64,000 nucleotides of DNA from Viola odorata (taxonomy: Eukaryota > Streptophyta > Magnoliopsida > Malpighiales > Violaceae): assembly GCA_963691705.1 (NCBI GenBank), contig OY829543.1:49456564-49520563 (forward strand), in the 5' to 3' direction. Positions 43,566 to 54,076 of this stretch are shown in pieces (within the stretch, counting starts at the first letter, position 1; each line of letters opens with the position of its first letter). Under the pieces are notes generated by a model, which did no database searches, was not told the origin of the DNA, and saw only the letters and a list, made by a program, of their open reading frames with translations. The translations under genes were made by a program, and so were the position numbers.

Positions 43566-45178
43566 AAATTTAATCGTCAAATGTATTTAATATTTTTCTG
43601 ATGCCTAAATGTACAAATAAATATGTACAGGGTAAGATAGGGTCGAATCACAGAGATTGAAGGAATAAATTGTAGTAAAGATGTACGACGAAGGACAAAT
43701 GCAACAGAATACGGTCAAGAAACACTGGGGGAATTTTTTGTCGACTAACGAATTAATCGACGCAGATATGGGACCTAACAAGACAGATAAGTAAATGTAT
43801 AAAACAGATAAGTAAATGTATAAATCACAATCATAAAAGTAACAAGCATTCGAGGGCATGAAAGTAAAACACAGTCGAGGGTAAGATAACAAAACGTATT
43901 CGAGGGCAAGAAAAGCAATAAGAGAGATGTAAATCAGATGGGAAGAAATCTTAGCAAAATATGTTCTCGGGTTGTATTCTAGGTTTGTTAATCATGGGCA
44001 CGAAAATATTCCAAACTCAAGCACAGACTTGCTATAGAAGCCATGTTTCCACGTGGACTCCCTACTCACCTTCGTAGGTAGAAGCCACCCCCCGTTTCCA
44101 CATATGAGGTGGCCTTGATGTTTCGCCGTCCTCCTAGGCATGAATGCGGGGAGGCACTACTCAAAATGCCCATGAAGTGAAGGCAAGACAGATCTAGGGC
44201 GTGACATCTCAGATTGTCAAGCTCGCATCACATAACCTAAACAATCAAATACCCCTAGACGAAAGACCTCTCGTGATGTCTACACTAGGTGTCTACTTTA
44301 TCTCAAGGATTCACGTCAGTTATAACCAAGAGATTGACATTACTCATGCAGAAATATTGACAGTTGATCAAGCCCTCAATAGTTCTAAATGAGCATGGAT
44401 TAAAATGATAAATGATTGAATATGGCAAGAGGATATATTAAGCACACATTAGGCCTCTTAACTAAACCTTGCAACCCTTGAAACACCCTTTACTAAGAGG
44501 ATGGTATTTAGCTACTCATAACAAGATATGAACAGTATATAATAGTAAGAATGCACTAAAGGGTAAAGAAAAGGATTGGAAGAAACCGGTATATGAATTA
44601 ATAAATCAAAGGAGAAAAGCTTCCTCCTTTACAAAATTGGTGGCTGCTCCAAAACTCAAGAGAATAAAATCCCTAGAAATTAGGGTAAAAGAAAAAGTGA
44701 TATTTTTAGTGTCTTAAGTCAACCTCTTCTACAAAAAATCCTAAAGTTAAGATTAAATAGGCTAAAACTAGCTAGGGGATAAAAATACAGATAAGGGAGA
44801 GAGGGTGCCAGCGCTTGGGAGGACGCCAGCACACAGGGGGACCGCGCCCTTAGCAGAGGATATTCTGGAATCTTTTGGAATCTTCTAGAAACGTTTGGGA
44901 TTCCTTCCTTTGGCTTTCGATCTCTGATCTGACGCAGGGGAGTCGAGGGCATGAGACTGCTCACTGGTCTGGTTAGCGTCGCGGGATCGATGACTTCTGC
45001 TCTTCTAGACCTCGATCTTCAAAACTCCAGAAATCCTTCCAAAAATGCTCGTTTTTGCTTTTTTCTCCCTTTAGGCACTGATCTGTAAAAAGATGGGAAA
45101 AAGGGCAAATCAGAAATATCTTGCCCTCGAAAAGGCCGAAAATAAGATAGAAAAACCTACAATAAAGGCATGCTATCA
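43566..45178 (-). repeat. 3' LTR of the Tat/Athila-like element
   Basis: Homologous throughout to 49240-50835. Carries a local 20-bp duplication (ACAGATAAGTAAATGTATAA) absent from the other LTR. Small frames (for example 44201-44392) occur in both LTRs and are not genes. Confidence 0.85.
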
Positions 45179-46700
45179 AATCCCCACACTGCCCATTGCT
45201 CGCCCTCGAGCAATCACAAAACTGAAACTACCTCCAGAAATAGACAACATAGTAACCACACACAAATACAAACCGACACCAGGCTAGACTTCGCACAAAA
45301 CCCATTCTCACCTAAGAGACACCTGCATCAAACCAGAGGGGTAACGACCCCAAAGATCAAACTTTCCCATATCAAGCCCTTAATCAGCAGTCCTCGCTAG
45401 ATACGTGTTTACACTCACTCTCGCAAGCAAGGCTAAGTGTTTACGCTCAAAATTAAATGCACATAACACAGCACAAAGTCAAACTTGCATATCAATCCGA
45501 GTACTGTAGAACACACGCATGGGCAATCATCAATCGGAAAGACAACGCATCAACAAAAAGAAAGAAAAGGGATGGAATGAGCTACAAATGTGAAAGAGGG
45601 AAGTAGGAGATGAACAACAGAGATATGAGGAGAGAAAAGAAGGAAAGAAAAGAAAGGACCAGATATAACCTGGATGGATTCCTTGGCTTAGGAAAAATGC
45701 GATGTGGCAAGGCAGCTTGTATCGAGGGCACGAAGTAGTTCGGGGGCTAGACAGAGGTCTTCTTTTTTAGGACACAAGACTCTTCTTGTTGAGACTTCGG
45801 ATGCAGATACTCTTTTTGTTCGCTTAATGCCCACCTCCTTTTATTTCAAAATTTAAATGCTCTTTTTTTTTAGAAGAAAGGAGAGGGGGCACGAACCAAT
45901 TACAAAATCTTGATTCTTCCGGGGCATGAAACTTTTGATTTTTCGTTCGGCGCTTGCCCTTGATCTGCTTCCAGCATCGATGGTGACTTCTTAGGCTTCC
46001 CCACACTTGAACTTTTCTGGGGGCTCGAAACGTTTGCAGGATCTAGGGCTCGAGGACTTTTGATTTTTTGCTTTTTCTTGCCCTAGATCTCTGCTTTTTT
46101 CTGCTTTCTATTCTGAAGTCCTTTGCTTTCGTTTGCTTCCCCACACTTGAACTTGTCTGTGCGTGCGTTAGGTGTCTAGCCCTCGACGTTACCCTCAATA
46201 ATCACTACCTTACCTGCCAAGGAAAAAGATCAAGAAAAGACGAATGGTCAGGAAAGAATATGAAAAGAAGGGGAATGTTGGGGGCATGAAAAGAGAAGAG
46301 AGAGAGAGAGGGAGAAAAGAAAGAAAAAGACATAGATGTGAAGTTTTTCTGTCAAATCGAAGCTTTCTCATGTCTGATAGTGCCTATACCCAGGGATATC
46401 ATGCAAGTTCAACCAGTGCCTAGCTAAAGCATCCTAATCACACAAGAAAAGAAATAGGCATGGAAGCTCAAATGCTCACAGGGTGCTTTTGTGACTACTG
46501 ATGTTGAGGCCTAGATATGGATATAAGGCTCAGCAGGCAAGAATGGGAATAGCTAGGTCTAGACAAGGTGTTGGTGGCTCATACTTGTGCGTATGTGATC
46601 AAAAGTGTGTGTCCATTCATAGAGGTTTTAAAAACTGGGCAGTGGCAGATTTTTGACAAAAATTTAGCAAAGTCCTAAAAATTAAAAATTCGAAAAACAT
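45179..46700 (-). other. 3' untranslated part of the element with repeated purine tracts
   Basis: Non-coding. The motif AAGTGTGGGG (minus strand) occurs near 45183-45190, 46000, 46140 and 46760, each like the true polypurine tract beside the 3' LTR. CTCGAGGGC-type motifs recur throughout. No reverse transcriptase remnant seen. Confidence 0.5.
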
Positions 46701-46704
46701 GCAG

Positions 46705-48827
46705 TCATGCAACAAGCAAAATAAATAAACATGCAAACAAACAAACACAAATATCCCTCCCCACACTTAGGCTTCGCATTGTCCTCAATGTGGGAAGGGC
46801 ACACACAAGAAGTTCAACGGAAATTAAAATAAGTACATGACAAAATAAAAAGCAGGTAGAAATGTTTTTGGCCCTCCTCGAGGGCAAGAAAAATGGATTG
46901 TTCGGGGGGGGGGGGGGATCAAGAGGGTGGAAGCTTGCTCCTGGCCACTTTAGTTGCCAGGCCTCGAAGTTCTGCGAGAATTGCTTGGAGCAGACGTTCG
47001 ATTCTGAGGAGTGTCTAGGGCGCCGAATCGGGTGACTTGCTTGCTTGGCTTCGAGGGCGAGATCGGAATTTCCTTCGGGGGCACGAGGGGCAACAGGGGC
47101 CTGAGGCCTTGAAAGGTTGGTGTAGGCAAAATTTCCTCCATGCTTCGTGCCGAAGACCTTCTCTCCCGAGGGCGTGGTATCTATGGAAAACCTCAAAATA
47201 CCATGTGAGATACACAAATGCCCCATAACATCAAGTGTACGGGGGTCTAAATCCTTAAAAGCAATTGGCTCACTAAGGCTAGTAGAGGTCAAATCAATAT
47301 TGCTCAAATTCACAATAAGCAAAGCAATCAGAGATCCTAAAATGGGGCCACGAGAGCCGTTCTGAACATGAATAATAGCACATGAAACCCAAAATCCTAA
47401 ATTCACCCTACGCTTGTTTTTCATGCACCAAAGAAGAAATAGTTCTTGTAGGGTTAACTACCCTGAAGAACCAAATCTAGCAGCAAAGGTAAGAGCAAGA
47501 AAGCGATGCAAAATTCTAAGGGCAGGATCCATAATTTCATGCGCTTTAGAGGATTTAGGGTTGAAAACAACATTAGGATTCTCAGATAACTCACGAAAGG
47601 CCACATCAGCATCAAAAATAGGGGGAATCACAGTCAAGGCATTCTTATAAACGCTGGATTTTAAACCATCAAGAGTGACAAAATTAAGTGCACAATTGAA
47701 CTCATTGAGGGACAGTTTAAGGCATTTGTTCGCTAAGAAAAAATTAATTAGTTTAAGGGTTGAAGGGTTCGGTCCATGCTTGCCCTTAGGCTTGAAATGG
47801 TCCGAACCAACCCAGAAGGTGGTAAACAACTCCAGCGAGGGCTCAACATAGGTTGGATGCTCTAAAAAGAACAAAGAATTTCAACCAATGTTACCAACGA
47901 GCTCTCGGACTCGAGTGTCCTGTCCCATTTTTTCTAAAAATTCCAAATCTAGGCGCGCACACGGGCTAACACCTCTGGAGTTCATAGCATGCAACCTATC
48001 TAATGAGGGTTTATCATCAAAAGACAACCATTCATGGGGACAACCTAGATTGAAGACGCTCGCGGGGTAGAGGCAAGCATTTGCTTCGAGCACTCGACAT
48101 CTGAATCGTCGTCTTGGTCACGACGTGCTTTCTTTGTTGGGGCCTGCTTGCTTGGGTCCTTTGAGGAGGATGCTACCTTTCTCTTCCTATCTACCTGCGT
48201 TTCAAGCTCGGTCGGCTGTTGTGTTCTGGCTGGAGTCTTAGCTTTGCCCTTTGTAGCCCTTTTCTTTGCTGCGACTTCCTTTTCTTTGGCCTTTTTTGCA
48301 GCCTCTGCTTTGAGAGCTGCTTCTTCCTCAGCTCTCTCAGCTCTTTCCTTCTCAGCATCTTCATCGACTTCCTCTTCCTCGGCTTCATTCTCGCCGAAAC
48401 CTTCTTCTTTGTCCTCGACGCCAGCGGCGGTCTGTTCGACCTCTTCTTCCTCAGCTCCGGCACCTACTTCCTCCTCCTGCTCAGATTCGGATACGAGAAT
48501 GTCCTGCATGAATTCCTCCACCGTGAGTTTATTTTTAGCCGCAGGGGAGGCTTTCTCAACCTTTGGTTTCTTGGGCGTGGCGGTGGAAGTGGGTGGTTTT
48601 CTGGAAACTCAGTCGGATCTCGTCATTGTGGAGGTCGCTGGAGCCGCACCGGTGATTTCTAGCTCACTGTCCGACTGGTAAGCGGCGGTGGAGATTGGGT
48701 TTAGCTCGGCGGTCGGAGAAGGTGGTTGCTCCTCGTCGAGGCCGAGGCTAAGAGATTTTTGAGTGGAGGAGGAGCATTCCGGGTCTGAGGTAGCTAGTTT
48801 GTGGGCTACTTGCTTTACTCGAGGCAT
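46705..48827 (-). pseudogene. ATHILA ORF1-like protein, broken
   Basis: The only coding region of the element. It starts MPRVKQVAHK at 48827 after a CT-rich leader. The first about 260 codons are acidic then Lys-rich (EEEEVEQ.., KKAKEKEVAAKKRATKGK), broken by a TGA at 48611-48609. A frameshift near 48090 leads to CPHEWLSFDDKPSLDRLHA, a TGA at 47883-47881, HPTYVEPSLELFTTFWVGSD, a TAG at 47457-47455, then LTLQELFLLWCMKNKRRVNL and GPILGSLIALLIVNL. These latter motifs are those of the ATHILA ORF1 / putative plant transposon protein domain, of unknown function. The two TGA breaks look like CGA and TGG decayed by C-to-T change. Confidence 0.65.
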
Positions 48828-48853
48828 GGTGGTAGAGTGGAAGATGGTGATTT

Positions 48854-48873
48854 GAGAGAGAGAGAGAGAGAGT
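48854..48873. repeat. (GA)n microsatellite
   Basis: About ten GA units directly upstream (minus sense) of the ORF1-like start, reading CT-rich in its leader. Confidence 0.85.
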
Positions 48874-48878
48874 TGATT

Positions 48879-49164
48879 TGGCGCTGTTGCCGGGGATTAA
48901 ACGGTACTAATTTTGTTTTATTTTTGTATGATCAGGAGATCCATTCCAGACCTGCTCCCTCTCGATCTCGAATTAACCGGAATGGAAAGAGGACTTCGAA
49001 GGCAAGCTAGAGGTTCATCTACCCAGGGTAGAGTAATTCCACATCTTGCCCTCGACGGATCTCCTTCCAATCTGGCCGACCAGGACCGTCAGTTTTTCCT
49101 AGACCTAGCTCATCTCCATCGTGACCTCGAAAACCCAGAAGCCGCCCATTTTGAATTTCCAGAA
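48879..49164 (+). pseudogene. Inverted primer-site and gag-start fragment
   Basis: On the plus strand, opposite to the host element: TTGGCGCTGTTGCCGGGGAT (primer site for tRNA-Asp, 48879-48898), a short leader, then an open frame reading PLDLELTGMERGLRRQARG and DQDRQFFLDLAHLHRDLEN. This is the usual start of a Tat/Athila gag (leader, then an Arg-rich N-terminus). It runs into the tRNA copy at 49165 and stops inside it. It is therefore an inverted 5' piece of a related element embedded between ORF1 and the 5' LTR. Confidence 0.6.
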
Positions 49165-49239
49165 GTCGTTGTAGTATAGTGGTAAATATTTCTGCCTGTC
49201 ACGCGGGTGACCCCGGTTCGATCCCCGGCAACGGCACCA
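49165..49239 (+). tRNA. tRNA-Asp(GUC) copy with encoded CCA, retroelement-linked
   Basis: 75 nt including a 3' CCA. The acceptor stem GTCGTTG/CAACGGC is perfect; anticodon GTC is at 49198-49200; the anticodon stem pairs with two G.U; the T-arm has one C.C mismatch. Discriminator base is A where plant tRNA-Asp has G. Plant tRNA genes do not encode CCA, and here CCA runs directly into the LTR (49240). That is the order of a minus-strand cDNA with its tRNA primer still attached. So it is best read as a reverse-transcribed primer or an extended primer site, not a working gene. Some differences from standard tRNA-Asp are C-to-T and G-to-A type. Confidence 0.8.
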
Positions 49240-50835
49240 AAATTTAATCATCACTCAAATGTATTTAATATCTTCCTGATGCCTAAATGCACAAATAAAT
49301 GTGTACAGGGCAAGATAGGGTCGAACCACAGAGATTGAAGGAATAAATTGTAGTAAAGATATACGACGAAGGACAAATGCAACAGAATACGGTCAAGAAA
49401 CACTGGGGGATTTTTTTATCGACAACGAATTAATTGACGCAGATATGGGAGCTAACAAGACAGATAAGTAAATATATAAATCACAATCATAAAAGTAACA
49501 AGCATTCGGGGGCACGAAAGTAAAACACAGTCGAGGGTAAGATAACAAAACGTATTCGAGGGCAAGAAAAGCAATAAGAGAGATGTAAATCAGATGGGAA
49601 GAAATCTTAGCAAAAGATGTTCTCGGGTTGCATTCTAGGTTTGTTAATCATGGGCACGGAAATATTCCAAACTCAAGCACAAACTTGCTATAGGAGCCAT
49701 GTTTCCACGTGGACTCCCTACTCACCTTCGTAGGTAGAAGCCACCCCCCGTTTCTACATATGAGGTGGCCTTGACGTTTCGCCGTCCTCCTAGGCATGAA
49801 TGCGGGGAGGCACTACTCAAAATACCCATGAAGTGAAGGCAAGACAGATCTAGGGCGTGACATCTCAGATTGTCAAGCTCGCATCACATAACCTAAACAA
49901 TCAAATACCCCTAGACGAAAGACCTCTCATGATGTCTACACTAGTTGTCTACTTTATCTCAAGGATTCGCGTCAGTTATAACCAAGAGATTGACATTACT
50001 CATGCAGAAATATTGACAGTTGATCAAGCCCTCAACAGTTCTAAATGAGCATGGATTAAAATGATAAATGATTGAATATGGCAAGAGGATATATTAAGCA
50101 CACATTAGGCCTCTTAACTAAATCTTGCAACCCTTGAAACACCCTTTACTAAGAGGATGGTATTTAGCTACTCATAACAAGATATGAACAGTATATAATA
50201 GTAAGCATGCATTAAAGGGTAAAGAAAAGGATTGGAAGAAACCGATATATGAATTAATAAATCAAAGGAGAAAAGCTTCCTCCTTTACAAAATTGGCGGC
50301 TGCTCCAAAACCCAAGAGAATAAAATTCCTAGAAATTAGGGTAAAAGAAAAAGTGATATTTTTAGTGTCTTAAGTCAGCCTCTTCTACAAAAAAATCCTA
50401 AAGTTAAGATTAAATAGGCTAAAACTAGCTAGGGGATAAAAATACAGCTAAGGGAGAGAGGGTGCCAACGCTTGGGAGGACGCCAGCACACAGGGGGACC
50501 GCGCCCTTGGCAGAGGATATTCTGGAATCTTTTGGAATCTTCTAGAAACGTTTGGGATTCCTTCCTTTGGCTTTCGATCTCTGATCTGACGCAGGGTAGT
50601 CGAGGGCATGAGACTGCTCACTGGTCTGGTTAGCGTCGCGGGATCAATGACTTCTGCTCTTCTAGACCTCGATCTTCAAAACTCCAGAAATCCTTCCAAA
50701 AATGCTCGTTTTTGCTCTTTTCTCCCTTTAAGCACTGATCTATAAAAAGATGGGGAAAAGGGCAAATCAGATGTATCTTGCCCTCGTAAAGGCCAGAAAT
50801 AAGATAGAAAAACCTACAATAAAGACATGCTATCA
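49240..50835 (-). repeat. 5' LTR of the Tat/Athila-like element
   Basis: Direct repeat of 43566-45178 in the same orientation. Its inner end touches the tRNA-Asp CCA; its outer end is GCTATCA on the plus strand (TGATAGC in sense). Confidence 0.85.
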
Positions 50836-51944
50836 ATCAACCATGTGAACGCCAACACGATCCTCACGCTCCTTCCACACTTATCCCTGTAAGTGCCACA
50901 CTTTGGTCCGCACACACTAGCTCACACTTCTTCTACGCTTGAATCCACAAACGTCACGCTTCACTAGCCCTAACCGAGTCCACGGTTAAGTTAACACAAG
51001 GACGGCTTGCTCCAGAGATCGAGACAATAAGATGGTAGAATGATGAAACGGATATTTGGTAAGGTGTTTATGTGGAAAATCTGATGTAATTTATTAATGA
51101 AAATGCAGCCCTTTATATAGGCGCAAAATACAAGTAGTTTTAAACTAGTACAACTTCTATTTCGACTAAGACTAGGAATTCTACTCCTAACTTAACTATA
51201 CTTAATTAAATAAATAAATACAATATTAATCTATCTAATTATGTGCAAAAGTCTTCTAGACTCTTCTCCTTAAACCGCCTCCACTCTCAAGTCCGAATTC
51301 ATCTCTTTCTCCTAGTCGGACTTGAAGTTCTTCTCCTTGTCGCACTTGAACTTCTTCATGGGCCATCTTCCAATTCGCTCGTGCTTTCCAGACCAAATCT
51401 TGACACGAAATATCTCTTGGACTAAGAAACATAATGCAATTTGAATTATTCCAAACGCTCGACTGGTTCACATTTTAGCTTGGTGTCAATTTGTCAATGT
51501 CCTTGTTCGCGCTCTTATTGCGTAACTGAAAGTTAACCCACCATAACTTTTGATTCCCTTGTCCGATTGACCTGAAATTTGGACACAACCTTCCTAACAC
51601 TCTGAGAAATCTTGTATTTTTGATAGAATTCAATTCGGAGTTCGTTAGGGTCACTTTCTCTTGTGTTGACCAGACTGATGCTAGGAATGACTTATGCGCA
51701 TGTGCTATGCGTGTACCTTGACCTAGCGTGTGCTTCCTTCATCCACTAACCTTCAACTCTGCCCTATGGGCTTTTTCTAACCTCACTTGGCTCCCTCGCG
51801 TGCTTTGGCTCCATGGCTATCTGTCTCTCGATATTGATGCGCACTAGGGCTAGATGCGATCCTAGGATCGTATCTGGTGGGACTGTTGAACTCCTCCCTG
51901 ATTGTGATACAGGGTAAACTTACCGAAATTAAGTAAAGGAATTT
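50836..51944. other. Probable retroelement flank, no gene
   Basis: No supportable frame. A TATATAGGCGC stretch near 51112 and low-copy-looking text resemble an LTR promoter on the minus strand, but ends could not be found. Small frames (51256-51471 and others) are unsupported. Confidence 0.35.
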
Positions 51945-52666
51945 TCACGGCGTTTGGGAATGGGAATTACTGAACTAAATAATGGAGTGAGGAACGTGAA
52001 AGAGATAGATCATTTCTCGTTTGATGCAGAAAGCTATTTTAAAGTGTGCCAGGTTATGTTAGATGAGTCGAGACTGACGATTGTAGTAATGCTATCCGAT
52101 GATGCTAAAGTATGGTGGAGGACTCGCACCAAAAATCTCTGGTACATGCGCCAATAGTATTGCCACGTGAGAAGAGTCCAAAGCAGAGTTGAGGGAAGCA
52201 TTTTTCCCAGAGGATGTGGAATATGTTGGTCGTGTGGGATTGCGCGACCTTGTGCAAACGGTCTTTGTGCGAGAATTTGTGATCAAATATTCCACGCTTA
52301 TGTTTGGTATTGAGGAGATGTCGGTTCATTCAGGGGACCACTGCGTGCCTTATCTGTGCAGGTCCCTACAAGGTTGTCGAGTGCTCCACAAAAGTTGGCT
52401 TGAGTGCACTGCAGGTGGTTCAAGGATATATGAACTTAGAACCAGAGGAAGAGACCATCGAGGGCGAAAACCTTTCAGAAAAGAGTTCTTATCGACCTAA
52501 AAGAAACATTTGGCCAGAGAGAAGATGGCGAAGGGAAATTTATGTGACGATTCAAATGGGATGTTATTCCATGGAGACCCTCATTGACACAGGTGCCACC
52601 GGTAGCTTCCTTTTAGATTCCCTTGCAAGAAAACCTGGAGCGAAGGTTGAGAAGCTAAAGTGGTGA
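51945..52666 (+). pseudogene. Ty3/gypsy gag-protease remnant
   Basis: Pieces in shifting frames: VKEIDHFSFDAESYFKVCQV and LSDDAKVWWRTR (gag), FFPEDVEYVGRVGLRDL and VREFVIKYSTLM (gag), then CLICAGPYKVVEC (zinc knuckle with Tyr where His is expected), then ETLIDTGATGSFLLD (aspartic protease active site). The order fits chromovirus-like Ty3/gypsy elements. There is a stop at 52155-52157 and at least two frameshifts. No RT follows. Dead. Confidence 0.75.
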
Positions 52667-53276
52667 AACTAAAGTTTGTGAAGTGAAAGCTCGAGGGACT
52701 AAAGTTCGGAGAGCCTGAGTTCGATAATATCTTGTGATGTCAAGATGTGAGAATGTAAGTTGACGGGAATTATGAACCCGTGGATGCTAGTAAAATGTTA
52801 ACCCAACATTATGTGTGAGGCGTGGATATGACAACGACGAGTGAGAACCTAGAGGCCAAATGCGCTAGATGAGAATGCGGTGGTTGGTGTTTGGAGGAAA
52901 CACGCATGAGGGTGAGAAATGCGGAGAAAACTAGTTGTTGTCTTTTGTATTGTACGCATCACTTAGTGATCAAGCAATAAGATCCAATACGAGTTGTATC
53001 GAGACAAAGAGGAGGCCAATCTATGTTCGTCATGACAACCATAATGAATTCTACATAATAAGCATGAAGAACCTTTTGAGGAGAAATCATACTTATAATG
53101 TTAGAATGTCAAGAAGTGGGAAGCGTGAGACAATAGATGTGGTAGTGTGTTGGTAGGTTATCCTATAACCTCGAAGGAAAGACGGGACCCAACAATACAG
53201 AACCATGAGGTGAGTTTGGATACGAAAGTATCAGCGATTATGTAGACTAAGGAGTGAGACTATTAACGCATATGAT

Positions 53277-53422
53277 GGGTAGCTAGAGTTCATAGTCCGT
53301 ACTCTGGGTAGCTAAAGTCCCTAGTCCATTGTTATGGGTAGCTAGTGTTTCTAGTCCATACTCTATGTAGCTAGAGTCCTTAGACCATTGTATGGGTAGC
53401 TAGTGTTTCTAGTCCATGGAAT
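53277..53422. repeat. 29-30-bp tandem repeat, five units
   Basis: Units start at 53277, 53306, 53336, 53365 and 53394 with consensus GGGTAGCTAGAGTTTCTAGT then CCAT and a variable end. Non-coding, within retroelement debris. Confidence 0.85.
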
Positions 53423-53808
53423 GGTTAATAGAATGCACAACTCAAGTCGGACATAATGCGAGTACGAGTTTTGATATAACAACCATGTGATATGGAAAGT
53501 TGATTCAGGTAGTGGGAATTGAGCGAGTAATGATGGACAAGAAATCAAAAAGGAAGTGTTCCGTTAGAGATTGTCTTGATCCCTGCATTGCGTATTCGAC
53601 GAATGCAAGGATGTACCAGTCAACCCATAGAGATGAATCGATGAGGACATCGATGATTGAAGTGGGGGAGGAAATGCACAAATGAAAAACCATATATACA
53701 AACAAAACAAAATACAAAACACAAAACAAAATTAAAAATTAAAAATTAAAAATATTACAGATGAGAACCACTGACTCAGACGAACTTGAGCTAGTAAGAG
53801 AATTTGTA

Positions 53809-54076
53809 ATGCGCAGTGGCGTATGGCCGATGAGGCAAAACTATAAGGCGTAGTGGCGCTTGGCCCGGTGGGGCAGATTTATCATGCGCAGAGGCGCTTG
53901 ACCCGGTGAGGCAGAAGCACATTGCGTAGAGGCCCATGGCCCGATGGGGCAAAACTATAATGTGCAGTGGCGCTTGGCTCGGTAGGGCAGAATTATGATG
54001 TCATGCGCAACAGCGCTCAGCTTAAAGGGATGCGACATAATACGCAGAGGCACTGTCCTTGAAAGGCAAAGGGATA
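53809..54076. repeat. 38-bp tandem repeat, about seven units
   Basis: Units start at 53809, 53846, 53884, 53922, 53960, 54003 and 54040; the fifth has a 5-bp insertion. Consensus ATGCGCAGTGGCGCTTGGCC then CGGTGGGGCAGAA. The last two units are strongly diverged. More G+C than the surroundings. Non-coding. Confidence 0.85.

Larger units (their letters stand above)
43566..50835 (-). mobile_element. Non-autonomous Tat/Athila-like LTR retrotransposon
   Basis: 7.27 kb bounded by direct repeats 43566-45178 and 49240-50835. It reads right to left: 5' LTR, tRNA-Asp primer site, ORF1-like pseudogene, purine-rich tract (AGTGTGGGGATT, about 45179-45195), 3' LTR. A tRNA-Asp primer site and GTGTGGGG tract are typical of the Tat/Athila branch of Ty3/gypsy. 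No reverse transcriptase, integrase or protease is present, so movement would need a helper. LTR ends are TG..(TT) rather than a clear TG..CA, and I found no target duplication. The LTRs differ by scattered changes and a 20-bp duplication in the left one. Confidence 0.78.

Noticed and set aside
48148..48681. 177-codon Ser/Ala-rich frame on the plus strand
   Set aside because: It is the complement of the acidic/Lys-rich ORF1-like protein on the minus strand; the low-complexity codons leave the other strand open.
49165..49239. Functional nuclear tRNA-Asp gene
   Set aside because: Encoded CCA, a T-stem mismatch, an altered discriminator base and direct fusion to the LTR argue for a reverse-transcribed copy.
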